A stretch of 10,446 nt of DNA from SHZI01 sp964371995 (GCA_964371995.1 CAYJPG010000102.1:1-10446); one strand, 5' to 3'; positions 1 through 7,018 are shown, counted from the stretch's first letter. Made by a program: numbers and translations. The notes: generated from the letters alone by a model not told the origin.

Positions 1-37
1 GGCGTGGACACCCCTTTGGGACTGACGACGACGGTGG
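1..37. other. Short flank downstream of dapB, no gene visible
   Basis: This is the 37-bp flank beyond the dapB stop. On the minus strand it contains a short CGTCGTCGT run and no start codon with a convincing ribosome binding site. In related gammaproteobacteria the next gene is often carA (carbamoyl-phosphate synthase small subunit), so this may be its leader, but nothing in the bases proves that. Confidence 0.3.
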
Positions 38-847
38 CTAGCGGGCAGAAAGCCCCAGCACATCCCGCATCGAATAGAGACCCGCTGGCTGATCCGCCAG
101 CCAGGCAGCGGCGCGCAGTGCGCCGCGCGCAAACAGCGCGCGATCGGTGGCCCGGTGTGTCAACTCCAGCACTTCCTCGTCGCTGGCCAGCAACACGGTA
201 TGGTCACCAACGATTGAGCCAGCGCGGACAGATGCAAAGCCTATAGCCTGCGCGGGGCGGCCGGCTGTCAACCCGCTGCGATCGTAAACCGCAACATCCG
301 CCAGCTTCTGTGCGCGCGCTTCTGCCAGCGCCTCACCCAGCTGGAGTGCGGTGCCCGACGGTGCATCCTTCTTTGCGCGGTGATGGGCCTCGGAAATCTC
401 CGCGTCGAAATCAGGACCGAGCAGCCGGACCGCCTGACGCACCAGTTCGGTCAGTACGGTGATGCCGATACTCATGTTGCGTGAATACAAGAGCGCGATG
501 CTGCCCGCAGCTGACCTCAGCGCAGCAAGTTCGACGGCGCCCAGCCCGGTCGTACCGACTACCAGGCCGCAACGACGTGCTGCGCAGGCCTGCGCATGCC
601 CTGCCGCCGCCGCCGGTGCCGTGAAATCGATGGCCACATCGCAGTCGGCGAGCGCCATCTCCAGCTGATCGGTCAGCGCGACACCCAGCGCATCGAGCCC
701 GGCCAACTGGCCGGCATCACGCCCGACCGTCGCATGACCGGGTTCGGTCAGTGCACCCGCCAGCACAGCTCCGTCACTGGATGCAATCAGGCGAATCAGG
801 GCGAGGCCCATGCGGCCGTTTGCGCCAAGGACTGCTATACGCTGCAT
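38..847 (-). CDS. dapB: 4-hydroxy-tetrahydrodipicolinate reductase (DapB)
   Basis: DapB reduces 4-hydroxy-tetrahydrodipicolinate to tetrahydrodipicolinate with NAD(P)H in the cytoplasmic diaminopimelate/lysine pathway, which feeds peptidoglycan and lysine synthesis. The 269-residue product shows the N-terminal Rossmann motif GANGRMG (about 8-14), then DFT (74-76), VGTTG (97-101), and the catalytic and substrate-binding block EAHHRAKKDAPSGTAL (153-168). By alignment to remembered E. coli DapB, His155 and Lys159 correspond to the catalytic His159 and Lys163. The length is near the E. coli 273. I chose the ATG at 847 because GGTGAG lies four bases upstream and the protein then begins directly with the first beta strand (MQRIAVLG). 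A GTG at 859 would add four residues but has no ribosome binding site. The gene starts 20 bp after the dnaJ stop on the same strand, so it is probably co-transcribed with the chaperone genes, a linkage also seen in other gammaproteobacteria. No separate promoter is apparent. Confidence 0.95.
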   Translation of the reverse strand: MQRIAVLGANGRMGLALIRLIASSDGAVLAGALTEPGHATVGRDAGQLAGLDALGVALTDQLEMALADCDVAIDFTAPAAAAGHAQACAARRCGLVVGTTGLGAVELAALRSAAGSIALLYSRNMSIGITVLTELVRQAVRLLGPDFDAEISEAHHRAKKDAPSGTALQLGEALAEARAQKLADVAVYDRSGLTAGRPAQAIGFASVRAGSIVGDHTVLLASDEEVLELTHRATDRALFARGALRAAAWLADQPAGLYSMRDVLGLSAR

Positions 848-867
848 ACCGCTCACCACGTTGCGAA

Positions 868-2010
868 TCAGGAACCGACTTTAGCAAAGAAGCGCTTCAC
901 GCCATCGAGCCACGACTGGCTGCGCGGTCGATGCCGGTCGCCGCCGGCGACCAGAGCCTCGTTGAAGCTCTCCAGAAGTTTTTTCTGTGCGGCGGTGAGC
1001 TTGACCGGTGTTTCAACCTCAACCCGGCAATAGAGGTCGCCGGGGCCGCTGCCTCGCACGGGCCGTACGCCCTTGCCACGCAGACGGAACGCGCGCCCGG
1101 ATTGTGTCTCCGGCGGAACCTTCAACGCCACTTCACCCACCAGGGTCGGCACTTCCACCGTACCGCCGAGAACGGCCGTGGCATAACTGATCGGGATGAC
1201 ACAGGAAAGATCAGCACCATCGCGCTGAAATATGTCGTGAGGCTGTATGTGTATCTCTACATAGAGGTCACCCGAGGGGCCACCATTCTGCCCCGCCTCG
1301 CCTTCACCAGAAAGACGTATGCGATCGCCGTTGTCCACACCGGCCGGAACCTTCACCGCCAGCGTCTTGTTTTTCTGAATGCGCCCGCGTCCCTGGCAGC
1401 TGCTGCACGGCTCTTCGATCTGCTGCCCGGAGCCGCGACAGGTCGGGCACGGCTGTTGAATCGAAAAATGACCACGCGTCATGCGCACCTGGCCATTACC
1501 CTCACAGGTGCGACAGGTCACCGGCTTGGTGCCCGGCTTCGCGCCAGTACCTTCGCAGGCATTGCAAACCACCAGAGTCGGCAACTGGAGGTTGACGGTA
1601 TCGCCGAAAACCGCCTGCTCCAGGGTCAGAGCAAGCTCGTAACGCAGATCGGCGCCGCGAAATACCGTCGAGCGCCCGCGCCTTCCGCCGCCGCCAAAAA
1701 TGTCGCCAAAAACATCACCGAAGATGTCACCGAAAGCATCACCGGGATTGAACCCGTGACCGCCCCGGCCACCCCCCGCCTGGGCCTCGAGTCCGGCGTG
1801 ACCGAACTGGTCATAGGTCGCGCGCTTCTGCGGGTCAGAGAGGACTTCATAGGCCTCTTTGACATCCTTGAACTCGGCCTCGGTCTTTGTATCGCCCGAA
1901 TTGCGATCCGGATGCAGCTTCATGGCCAGGCGACGGTAAGCCTTCTTGATATCGGTCTCAGCGGCATCTTTGCCGACACCGAGTACCTCGTAATAGTCGC
2001 GCTTCGTCAT
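868..2010 (-). CDS. dnaJ: Chaperone DnaJ (type I Hsp40, DnaK co-chaperone)
   Basis: DnaJ binds unfolded clients, delivers them to DnaK and stimulates DnaK ATP hydrolysis. The 380-residue protein has the full type I layout. The J domain (1-70) carries HPD at 33-35. A Gly/Phe-rich linker (about 75-110) contains repeated DxFG units. The zinc-binding domain has four CxxCxGxG motifs, with cysteine pairs at 149/152, 166/169, 188/191 and 202/205. The C-terminal substrate-binding and dimerisation region runs from about 215 to the end. All eight zinc ligands are present and the length is close to the E. coli 376. The ATG at 2010 begins the canonical MTKRDYYEVLGV; only a weak GGA lies upstream. The gene follows dnaK after 117 bp, a gap that contains a strong hairpin and no recognisable heat-shock promoter, so transcription most likely comes from dnaK. 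It is followed closely by dapB. Confidence 0.98.
   Translation of the reverse strand: MTKRDYYEVLGVGKDAAETDIKKAYRRLAMKLHPDRNSGDTKTEAEFKDVKEAYEVLSDPQKRATYDQFGHAGLEAQAGGGRGGHGFNPGDAFGDIFGDVFGDIFGGGGRRGRSTVFRGADLRYELALTLEQAVFGDTVNLQLPTLVVCNACEGTGAKPGTKPVTCRTCEGNGQVRMTRGHFSIQQPCPTCRGSGQQIEEPCSSCQGRGRIQKNKTLAVKVPAGVDNGDRIRLSGEGEAGQNGGPSGDLYVEIHIQPHDIFQRDGADLSCVIPISYATAVLGGTVEVPTLVGEVALKVPPETQSGRAFRLRGKGVRPVRGSGPGDLYCRVEVETPVKLTAAQKKLLESFNEALVAGGDRHRPRSQSWLDGVKRFFAKVGS
1693..1740 (-). repeat. Four 12-bp tandem units within dnaJ encoding DxFG repeats
   Basis: Four consecutive imperfect 12-bp units (1693-1704, 1705-1716, 1717-1728, 1729-1740) encode DAFG, DIFG, DVFG and DIFG (residues 91-106) in the Gly/Phe linker of DnaJ. 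Repeated DIF motifs in this linker are a normal feature of bacterial DnaJ and matter for control of the DnaK cycle. The nucleotide similarity mostly reflects the protein repeat. Confidence 0.6.
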
Positions 2011-2040
2011 TTGCTATCCGCTCGGTTCGCCAATACAAGC

Positions 2041-2067
2041 GCGGCCCGGTGCACCGCACCAGGCCGC
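2041..2067 (-). other. Strong 12-bp hairpin in the dnaK-dnaJ intergenic RNA
   Basis: On the transcribed (minus) strand the arms GCGGCCTGGTGC and GCACCGGGCCGC flank a 3-base loop GGT. They pair over 12 bp with eleven Watson-Crick pairs and one G-U. The hairpin lies 60 bases after the dnaK stop and 30 bases before the dnaJ ATG. There is no U-run after it (the next bases are GCTTGTATT), so it is not a classical intrinsic terminator. It may act as a partial attenuator, as an RNA 3'-end stabiliser that lets dnaK message accumulate over dnaJ, or as a processing site. The pairing is seen directly; the role is inferred. Confidence 0.6.
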
Positions 2068-2127
2068 CGTCTGCCCTGTCCGCCAGTCACATGCCGGGTC
2101 CGCAAACCCCGTACTCAGGCCCGCGCT

Positions 2128-4062
2128 TCAGGCAGCGCCAGACTGGTCCTTGCCGTCCTTGATCTCTTCAAACTCGGCGTCAACCACGCCGTCCTGGCTG
2201 CCGCCTGCGCTGCCCGCACCCGGACCCTCGTCACCGCCCGGCCCGGCCTGCGCCGACGCCTTCTGTGCCAGCACCGCTGAAACTTCCGCGAGCGTCTTGG
2301 CCTTGAGTTCGATCTTGGCCTTGTCATCGCCCTTGATCGCCTCTTTGGCATCAGAAAGTGCCGACTCGATAGGCCCGCGCTCGGCCGGATCGACCTTGTC
2401 GCCCAGCTCACGCAGCATGCGCTCGGTAGTATGCACGAGACCATCTGCCTGATTGCGCGCATCGACAAGTTCACGGAACTGGCGGTCTTCCTCAGCATGG
2501 CTCTCAGCCTCGGTAACCATGCGTTTGATCTCATCCTCGGACAGGCCGCTGGATGCCTTGATGACGATCTTCTGCTCCTTGCCTGTGGACTTGTCCTTGG
2601 CCGACACGTTCAGGATGCCGTTCGCATCGATGTCGAAAGTGACCTCGATCTGCGGCATACCGCGCGGCGCCGCCGGAATATCCGACAGGTCGAAGCGGCC
2701 GAGCGACTTGTTATGCCGCGCCTGATCGCGCTCGCCCTGCAGGACGTGAATCGTCACCGCCGTCTGGCTGTCGTCGGCGGTGGAAAACACCTGGGTTGCA
2801 CGGGTCGGGATCGTGGTGTTCTTCTCGATCAGCTTGGTCATGACGCTGCCCATGGTCTCGATGCCGAGCGACAGCGGGGTCACATCGAGAAGCAGCACAT
2901 CCTTGACCTGGCCGGACAGCACGCCCGCCTGGATCGACGCACCAACCGCCACCGCTTCGTCAGGATTGACGTCCTTGCGCGGTTCCTTGCCGAAGAAATT
3001 GCGCACCGCCTCCTGCACTTTGGGCATGCGCGTCTGGCCACCAACCAGAATCACATCGTCGATATCGCTGGCCTTGAGGCCGGCGTCTTTCAGCGCCGTC
3101 TTCGACGGCGCCATGGTCCGCTCGACCAGGTCTTCGACCAGCGATTCGAGCTTCGCGCGCGTCAGGCGGATATTCAGATGCTTCGGGCCGCTCGCATCAG
3201 CGGTGATATAGGGCAGGTTGATTTCAGTCTGCTGCAGCGAAGACAGCTCCACCTTGGCCTTCTCACCGGCTTCCTTCAGGCGCTGCATCGCGAGCGGGTC
3301 ACGGCGAATATCCACGCCACTCTCTTTCTGGAACTCACCGGCCAGATATTCGATAACGCGCAGGTCGAAATCTTCACCGCCAAGGAAGGTATCGCCGTTG
3401 GTCGCCAGCACCTCGAACTGATGCTCGCCGTCGATCTCGGCGATCTCGATGATGGAGATATCAAAAGTACCACCGCCGAGGTCATAGACAGCGATCTTGC
3501 GGTCACCACGCTGCTTGTCCATGCCATAGGCAAGTGCCGCCGCAGTCGGCTCATTGATGATGCGCTTGACGTCCAGACCGGCGATCCGGCCGGCGTCCTT
3601 GGTCGCCTGTCGCTGCGAATCGTTGAAGTAGGCCGGGACGGTAATCACGGCTTCTGTTACCGCCTCACCCAGATAGTCTTCGGCCGTCTTCTTCATCTTC
3701 ATCAGTACGCGCGCGGAGATCTCCGGCGGGGCCATCTTCTTGCCACCGGCTTCTACCCAGGCGTCACCATTGTCGGCACCGACGATCTTGTAGGGGACCA
3801 TACCTATGTCCCGCTGCACCACCTCATCCTTGAACTTGCGACCGATCAGCCGCTTGACGGCGAAAAGCGTATTGGCCGGATTGGTCACCGCCTGCCGCTT
3901 GGCAGCCTGGCCGACCAGCGCGTCGCCATCCTTGGTGAATGCGACGATGGACGGCGTGGTCCGGTCGCCCTCGCTGTTCTCGATGACTTTGGGCTTGCCG
4001 CCCTCCATCACGGCGACGCAGGAGTTTGTTGTACCCAAGTCTATGCCGATTACCTTGCTCAT
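2128..4062 (-). CDS. dnaK: Chaperone DnaK (Hsp70)
   Basis: DnaK is the ATP-dependent Hsp70 chaperone that binds exposed hydrophobic segments in the cytoplasm and cycles with DnaJ and GrpE. The 644-residue product aligns throughout with E. coli DnaK (638). The nucleotide-binding domain has IGIDLGTTNSCVAVM near the start, Lys70, the phosphate motif DLGGGTF with Thr199, and the adenosine motif VILVGGQTRMPK (about 338-349). The interdomain linker VLLLD is at 389-393, followed by the substrate-binding domain, the helical lid, a Gly/Ala-rich tail, and a C-terminus VVDAEFEEIKD extended by a few residues. The frame is open upstream to 4203, but the ATG at 4062 gives the canonical MSKVIGIDLG start. 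It is preceded by CGGAG seven bases upstream, and the extra upstream residues have no family counterpart. It follows grpE after 79 bp and has its own candidate heat-shock promoter in that gap. Confidence 0.99.
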   Translation of the reverse strand: MSKVIGIDLGTTNSCVAVMEGGKPKVIENSEGDRTTPSIVAFTKDGDALVGQAAKRQAVTNPANTLFAVKRLIGRKFKDEVVQRDIGMVPYKIVGADNGDAWVEAGGKKMAPPEISARVLMKMKKTAEDYLGEAVTEAVITVPAYFNDSQRQATKDAGRIAGLDVKRIINEPTAAALAYGMDKQRGDRKIAVYDLGGGTFDISIIEIAEIDGEHQFEVLATNGDTFLGGEDFDLRVIEYLAGEFQKESGVDIRRDPLAMQRLKEAGEKAKVELSSLQQTEINLPYITADASGPKHLNIRLTRAKLESLVEDLVERTMAPSKTALKDAGLKASDIDDVILVGGQTRMPKVQEAVRNFFGKEPRKDVNPDEAVAVGASIQAGVLSGQVKDVLLLDVTPLSLGIETMGSVMTKLIEKNTTIPTRATQVFSTADDSQTAVTIHVLQGERDQARHNKSLGRFDLSDIPAAPRGMPQIEVTFDIDANGILNVSAKDKSTGKEQKIVIKASSGLSEDEIKRMVTEAESHAEEDRQFRELVDARNQADGLVHTTERMLRELGDKVDPAERGPIESALSDAKEAIKGDDKAKIELKAKTLAEVSAVLAQKASAQAGPGGDEGPGAGSAGGSQDGVVDAEFEEIKDGKDQSGAA

Positions 4063-4116
4063 CCAGTCGCTCCGTTGAAAATTGCCGTCGTCAATAAAAT
4101 ATTGCTGCCTGTCACC

Positions 4117-4146
4117 ATTAATGGGCGCAGATCGGCTGTTTTCAAG
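4117..4146 (-). promoter_or_regulatory. Candidate sigma-32 (RpoH) heat-shock promoter of dnaK
   Basis: On the minus strand a perfect -35 box CTTGAAA (4146-4140) is followed after 13 bases by GCCCATTAAT (4126-4117). The sigma-32 consensus is CTTGAAA, a spacer of roughly 11-16, then CCCCATnT, so only one base of the -10 core differs. Transcription would start near 4110, giving a leader of about 48 bases before the dnaK ATG. The -35 box overlaps the grpE stop codon. The location directly ahead of a heat-shock gene supports the call. Confidence 0.75.
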
Positions 4147-4738
4147 CGGACTCACCGCCAGAGGTGCCTTCCGCCCCGGACGCATCCGACACCACCGGCT
4201 CACCAGCCACGATCACACGCGCCGGCCGCAGCAGCCGGTCACCGATCCGGTAGCCCTTCTGCAGGACCGCCAGTACCGAGTTGGGCTCAGCAGTATTCGA
4301 AGGCTGCATGCTCATAGCCTCATGCAGCTGGGGATCGAAGCGGTAGCCGGTGGGGTCGACCACCTCGATGTTGAACTTCTCGAAAGCGGCCTGGAGCAGA
4401 CGCAGCGTGGCCTCCTTGCCGGCCAGCAGACTCTCTGCCGAGGCTGTCCCCGCCGATTCAAGCCCCATCTCCAGGGTGTCGGCGATCACCAGCAGTTCCG
4501 TAGCCAGCTTCTCGATACCTGCGCGGCGCGCTGCTTCGATGTCGCGGGCAGCCCGCTTGCGTACATTTTCCATCTCGGCTACCGAGCGCAGATAGCGGTT
4601 CCAGTTATCTGCAGCCGTCGCCTCAGCCCGCTTCAGCGCCTCGCTCAGTTCTGCGACCGGATCCGCCGCCTGGCCCTGCTCACCGCCTCCGGCATCTGCC
4701 ATCTCTGCAGTGGGCTCCTGGGGTTCGGTATCCGGCAT
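4142..4738 (-). CDS. grpE: Nucleotide exchange factor GrpE
   Basis: GrpE is the dimeric exchange factor that releases ADP from DnaK and so triggers client release. The 198-residue length matches E. coli GrpE (197). An acidic, low-complexity N-terminus (1-30) leads into a long helical dimerisation region (about 30-105) with MENVRKRAARD (55-65). The C-terminal beta domain carries YRFDPQLHEAMS (132-143) and the family signature VLQKGYRIGDRLLRPARVIV (158-177). The ATG at 4738 is well supported by AGGAG seven bases upstream. The gene sits 78 bp after hrcA and 79 bp before dnaK on the same strand. A candidate sigma-32 promoter overlaps the hrcA end just upstream, which fits heat induction independent of hrcA transcription. 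Confidence 0.97.
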   Translation of the reverse strand: MPDTEPQEPTAEMADAGGGEQGQAADPVAELSEALKRAEATAADNWNRYLRSVAEMENVRKRAARDIEAARRAGIEKLATELLVIADTLEMGLESAGTASAESLLAGKEATLRLLQAAFEKFNIEVVDPTGYRFDPQLHEAMSMQPSNTAEPNSVLAVLQKGYRIGDRLLRPARVIVAGEPVVSDASGAEGTSGGESA

Positions 4739-4806
4739 GGCATAACTCCTGAAATCAGCATACTGGCAGGCACAGACAGACGTGCGGACCCTTGCCCGCC
4801 CAGACT

Positions 4807-4835
4807 ATGTGGGGGCTCAGGACGCGGAATTCAAG
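4807..4835 (-). promoter_or_regulatory. Candidate sigma-32 (RpoH) heat-shock promoter of grpE
   Basis: On the minus strand CTTGAAT (4835-4829, six of seven to CTTGAAA) is followed after 14 bases by CCCCACAT (4814-4807), which matches CCCCATnT except at the sixth base. The -35 box lies inside the last codons of hrcA and the -10 just after the hrcA stop. The predicted start near 4800 gives a leader of about 60 bases before grpE. It is weaker than the dnaK site, but spacing and position are right. Confidence 0.6.
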
Positions 4836-5875
4836 GCCGCGCCAACCAGCCGTGCGGTGATATCCACGATGGGTATGACGCGCTCGTAAGCCATGCGGGT
4901 GGGGCCGATCACGCCGAGTACCCCGACGATATGCTCGTCCACCGAATATGGCGCCGCAACGATGGTGCAATTATCCAGCATCCGGTAGCCTGATTCCTCG
5001 CCGATAAAGATCTGTACGCCATCAGCTTCCAGACTGCGGTCGAGCAGCGTCAGGATCTCCTGCTGTTCGCCAAAAGCTTCAAACAGGTGCTTGATCTTCT
5101 CCACGTCCGAGAGCTCGTGGAAGTTCATCAGCTGCGTCTCGCCTGACATCACGTAACCCGAGCCGTCCCGGCCGCTCTGGCGCCCCTTGTCAGCCACGGC
5201 GATAGTATCCAGCATCAGACGGTTCATCGACTCGCGCGTGACATCCATATCATCGAGCAGGCGCGTACGAACATCGTTGATGTCGCGACCCACAAACTGC
5301 TGATTGAGATAATTCGCTGCTCGCCGCAGCTCGTCCTCGCTGTAATCACGCGGCATGTCGAGGATGCGGTTCTGCACCTCGGCGTCATTGACCACCAGGA
5401 TGGCCAGCACCCGCTGTCCGGACAGCGGCAGGAACTCGATATGCCGCAGGGTCACATGCGACTGCCGCGGCAGCGTCACTACCCCTGCAAGGCTGGTCAA
5501 CCCGGACAACACCGACGAAGCCGTCGTGACGATCGACTTGGCATCTCCGCGCTGCCGGTCCTCGAAGCGGGTCTGGAGCTTTGCAACCTCCTGCTCGGCC
5601 AGCGGCTGCAGGCGCACGAGGGTGTCGACGAAAAAACGGTAGCCGCGCGCTGTTGGAATCCGGCCGGCGCTGGTGTGCGGAGAGGTGATGAAGCCCAGGT
5701 CCTCAAGATCCGCCATCACGTTGCGGATGGTGGCCGGGCTGAGGGCGAGGCCCGCCTGCAAGGCCAGGGTACGGGAACCCACCGGCTGCCCGTCACGGAT
5801 ATAGTGTTCTACCAGGACGCGCAGAATGTGCTGTGCGCGCTCGGAGGGAACGGGGCGGGTCGTTTCACTGCTCAT
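4817..5875 (-). CDS. hrcA: Heat-inducible transcription repressor HrcA
   Basis: HrcA is a dimeric repressor that binds CIRCE operators upstream of chaperone genes, with GroEL helping to keep it active in the species studied. The 352-residue protein has an N-terminal winged-helix domain (about 10-80) with YIRDGQPVGSRTL, the recognition region SPATIRNVMADLEDLGF (46-62) and the characteristic TSPHTSAGRIPTARGYRFFVD (64-84, written in part). Next comes a GAF-like dimerisation domain, and near the end the conserved FIGEESG and GVLGVIGPTRMAYERVIPIV. The length is typical and the frame intact. The ATG at 5875 gives an N-terminus like that of Xanthomonas HrcA, although no strong ribosome binding site precedes it. 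It is first in the chaperone cluster and divergent from nadK. I find no CIRCE sequence (TTAGCACTC-N9-GAGTGCTAA) near it or anywhere in the cluster, so its targets may lie elsewhere, for example at groESL. Confidence 0.96.
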   Translation of the reverse strand: MSSETTRPVPSERAQHILRVLVEHYIRDGQPVGSRTLALQAGLALSPATIRNVMADLEDLGFITSPHTSAGRIPTARGYRFFVDTLVRLQPLAEQEVAKLQTRFEDRQRGDAKSIVTTASSVLSGLTSLAGVVTLPRQSHVTLRHIEFLPLSGQRVLAILVVNDAEVQNRILDMPRDYSEDELRRAANYLNQQFVGRDINDVRTRLLDDMDVTRESMNRLMLDTIAVADKGRQSGRDGSGYVMSGETQLMNFHELSDVEKIKHLFEAFGEQQEILTLLDRSLEADGVQIFIGEESGYRMLDNCTIVAAPYSVDEHIVGVLGVIGPTRMAYERVIPIVDITARLVGAALNSAS

Positions 5876-5911
5876 GCTTCAAGGATCAGGGATCTTGCAG
5901 GAACGCGTACT

Positions 5912-5934
5912 GGTTGCGAGGCACGCTAGCAACC
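5912..5934. promoter_or_regulatory. Imperfect 23-bp palindrome upstream of hrcA, possible operator
   Basis: GGTTGC (5912-5917) and GCAACC (5929-5934) are perfect inverted arms with an 11-bp centre that adds a second inner AG/CT pairing. The element covers the candidate -10 box of hrcA and lies 36 bp upstream of the hrcA start codon. This position suits a repressor operator, for example for HrcA autoregulation, but the half-sites do not resemble CIRCE. It could also be a hairpin in the hrcA leader or chance. Confidence 0.3.
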
Positions 5935-5952
5935 GCCTGCGCCGGGTGTCAA
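5923..5952 (-). promoter_or_regulatory. Candidate sigma-70 promoter of hrcA
   Basis: On the minus strand a perfect TTGACA (5952-5947) is followed after 18 bases by TAGCGT (5928-5923), which keeps only TA and the final T of the -10 consensus. The predicted start is near 5916, giving a 40-base leader. No sigma-32 pattern is seen here, so hrcA may be expressed from a housekeeping promoter while grpE and dnaK have heat-shock promoters. Confidence 0.4.
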
Positions 5953-5987
5953 GGCAAGGAGCATTATCGAAAACCAGCTATCGCTGC

Positions 5988-6017
5988 TTGCCGCGGCGTG
6001 GCTGGACCCTTTATGTT
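5988..6017 (+). promoter_or_regulatory. Weak candidate sigma-70 promoter of nadK-recN
   Basis: TTGCCG (5988-5993) and TATGTT (6012-6017) each match the sigma-70 hexamers at four of six positions with an 18-bp spacer. The start would fall about 50 bases before nadK. The match is modest, and a promoter must exist somewhere in this divergent gap of about 200 bp. Confidence 0.25.
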
Positions 6018-6031
6018 GCGCATAGCTGCTG

Positions 6032-6048
6032 CGCCCGGATTGCGGGCG
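6032..6048 (+). other. Small hairpin in the nadK leader
   Basis: CGCCCG (6032-6037) and CGGGCG (6043-6048) form a perfect 6-bp stem with a GATTG loop, ending 28 bases before the nadK start. It is followed by TAAAAC on the plus strand. It could be a leader hairpin of the nadK message or, read on the minus strand where GTTTTA precedes it, nothing functional. Confidence 0.25.
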
Positions 6049-6076
6049 TAAAACCGTTCCTGCACCGGGGCCTCCT

Positions 6077-7018
6077 GTGACCAGTAAGAAAACGCGCGCC
6101 GCACGCTTTGGCACCATCGCACTGATGGGCAACCCGCAGGACCGGCGCACGCTGGATTCCATGCAGGTATTGACCACACATCTGCTTGCTGCCGGCCTCA
6201 AGGTACAGGCCAGCGAATCGCTGCGCAGCCGCGCGCTGCCGAAACAGGTGCGCCGGGTACCCGACAGGAAGATCGCCCATGCTGCGGACCTGGTGATCGC
6301 GATCGGTGGCGACGGCAGCATGCTCTATGCCGCCCGACGCATAGCAGGCCACCAGACCCCCCTGCTCGGCATCAATCGCGGTCGGCTGGGCTTTCTCGCC
6401 GACGTGGGTCCGGAGCACATGCTCGCTCGTGTCGATGAGGTTCTGGCCGGCAAGTACGTCAGTGAACAGCGCATGCTGCTGCTGGTCGATCTGAGACATG
6501 GCGATGACATCGTGACAAGCAGCATGGCGCTCAACGATGTCGTCATCAAACGGCATGCTACCGGCCGCATGTGTGAGTACCAGACATTCGTTGACGGACA
6601 GTATGTGAACACGCATCTGGGCGACGGCTTCATCATTTCCACACCTACCGGTTCTACGGCCTATGCGCTGAGCTGCGGCGGTCCCATCGTCGAGCCCAGC
6701 CTCGAGGCGCTGTTACTGATCCCGATCTGTCCGCACACGCTCAGCGACCGGCCACTGGTAATCCCCGCCACGCGCGTTGCCGAAGTCCGCCTGCGGGCCG
6801 CGCAGTCCGAACACGCCGACGTCAGTTGTGACGGCGAGCCGGTCGGACAGCTCGGTCCGGGCGGAAGTATCCGGGTACGTGCGGCTAAAGAACGGATCGA
6901 ACTCATCCACCCGGTCGGCTACGACTACTTCGGCATCCTGCGCAGCAAGCTGCTGTGGGGACGCGATGCGCGGGACAGCACGCCGATCCAGCTGCCCCTG
7001 AAAACTGATGGTGGCTAG
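6077..7018 (+). CDS. nadK: NAD(+) kinase (NadK)
   Basis: NadK phosphorylates NAD to NADP in the cytoplasm and so sets the NADP(H) pool. The 313-residue protein has the family motifs in order. GGDGSML (77-83) holds the catalytic Asp79. INRGRLGFLADV follows (99-110). ALNDVV (151-156) is the NE/D nucleotide-binding motif in its Asn-Asp form. DGFIISTPTGSTAY (183-196) is the diglycine/TPTGST signature, and PHTLSDRPLVIP (219-230) is the C-terminal conserved block. The length is a little over the E. coli 292, mainly from tails at both ends. The start is a GTG; the next ATG, at 6125, would remove the first beta strand (FGTIALMGNP), so GTG is preferred despite a poor ribosome binding site. The gene is divergent from hrcA and overlaps recN by one base. 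Confidence 0.96.
   Translation: MTSKKTRAARFGTIALMGNPQDRRTLDSMQVLTTHLLAAGLKVQASESLRSRALPKQVRRVPDRKIAHAADLVIAIGGDGSMLYAARRIAGHQTPLLGINRGRLGFLADVGPEHMLARVDEVLAGKYVSEQRMLLLVDLRHGDDIVTSSMALNDVVIKRHATGRMCEYQTFVDGQYVNTHLGDGFIISTPTGSTAYALSCGGPIVEPSLEALLLIPICPHTLSDRPLVIPATRVAEVRLRAAQSEHADVSCDGEPVGQLGPGGSIRVRAAKERIELIHPVGYDYFGILRSKLLWGRDARDSTPIQLPLKTDGG

Noticed and set aside
751..2280. A 509-codon plus-strand open frame opposite the dapB 5' end, dnaJ and the dnaK 3' end.
   Set aside because: It runs antisense across three confident genes and the gap between two of them, has no ribosome binding site of note and no recognisable motif.
4063..4203. Longer dnaK frame with 47 extra N-terminal residues.
   Set aside because: The extra residues overlap grpE and the promoter, have no family counterpart, and the ATG at 4062 has a good ribosome binding site.
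2431..4317. A 628-codon open frame on the plus strand, antisense to dnaK and extending into the 3' part of grpE.
   Set aside because: Long antisense frames opposite dnaK/hsp70 are a well-known by-product of codon bias in GC-rich genes. The translation shows no recognisable domain, and the sense strand is unmistakably dnaK.
5876..5882. CTTGAAG on the minus strand immediately before the hrcA start, resembling a sigma-32 -35 box.
   Set aside because: The nearest C-rich -10-like sequence (CCCCGTTC) is inside hrcA and about 21 bases away, beyond the usual spacing, so transcription would start within the gene.
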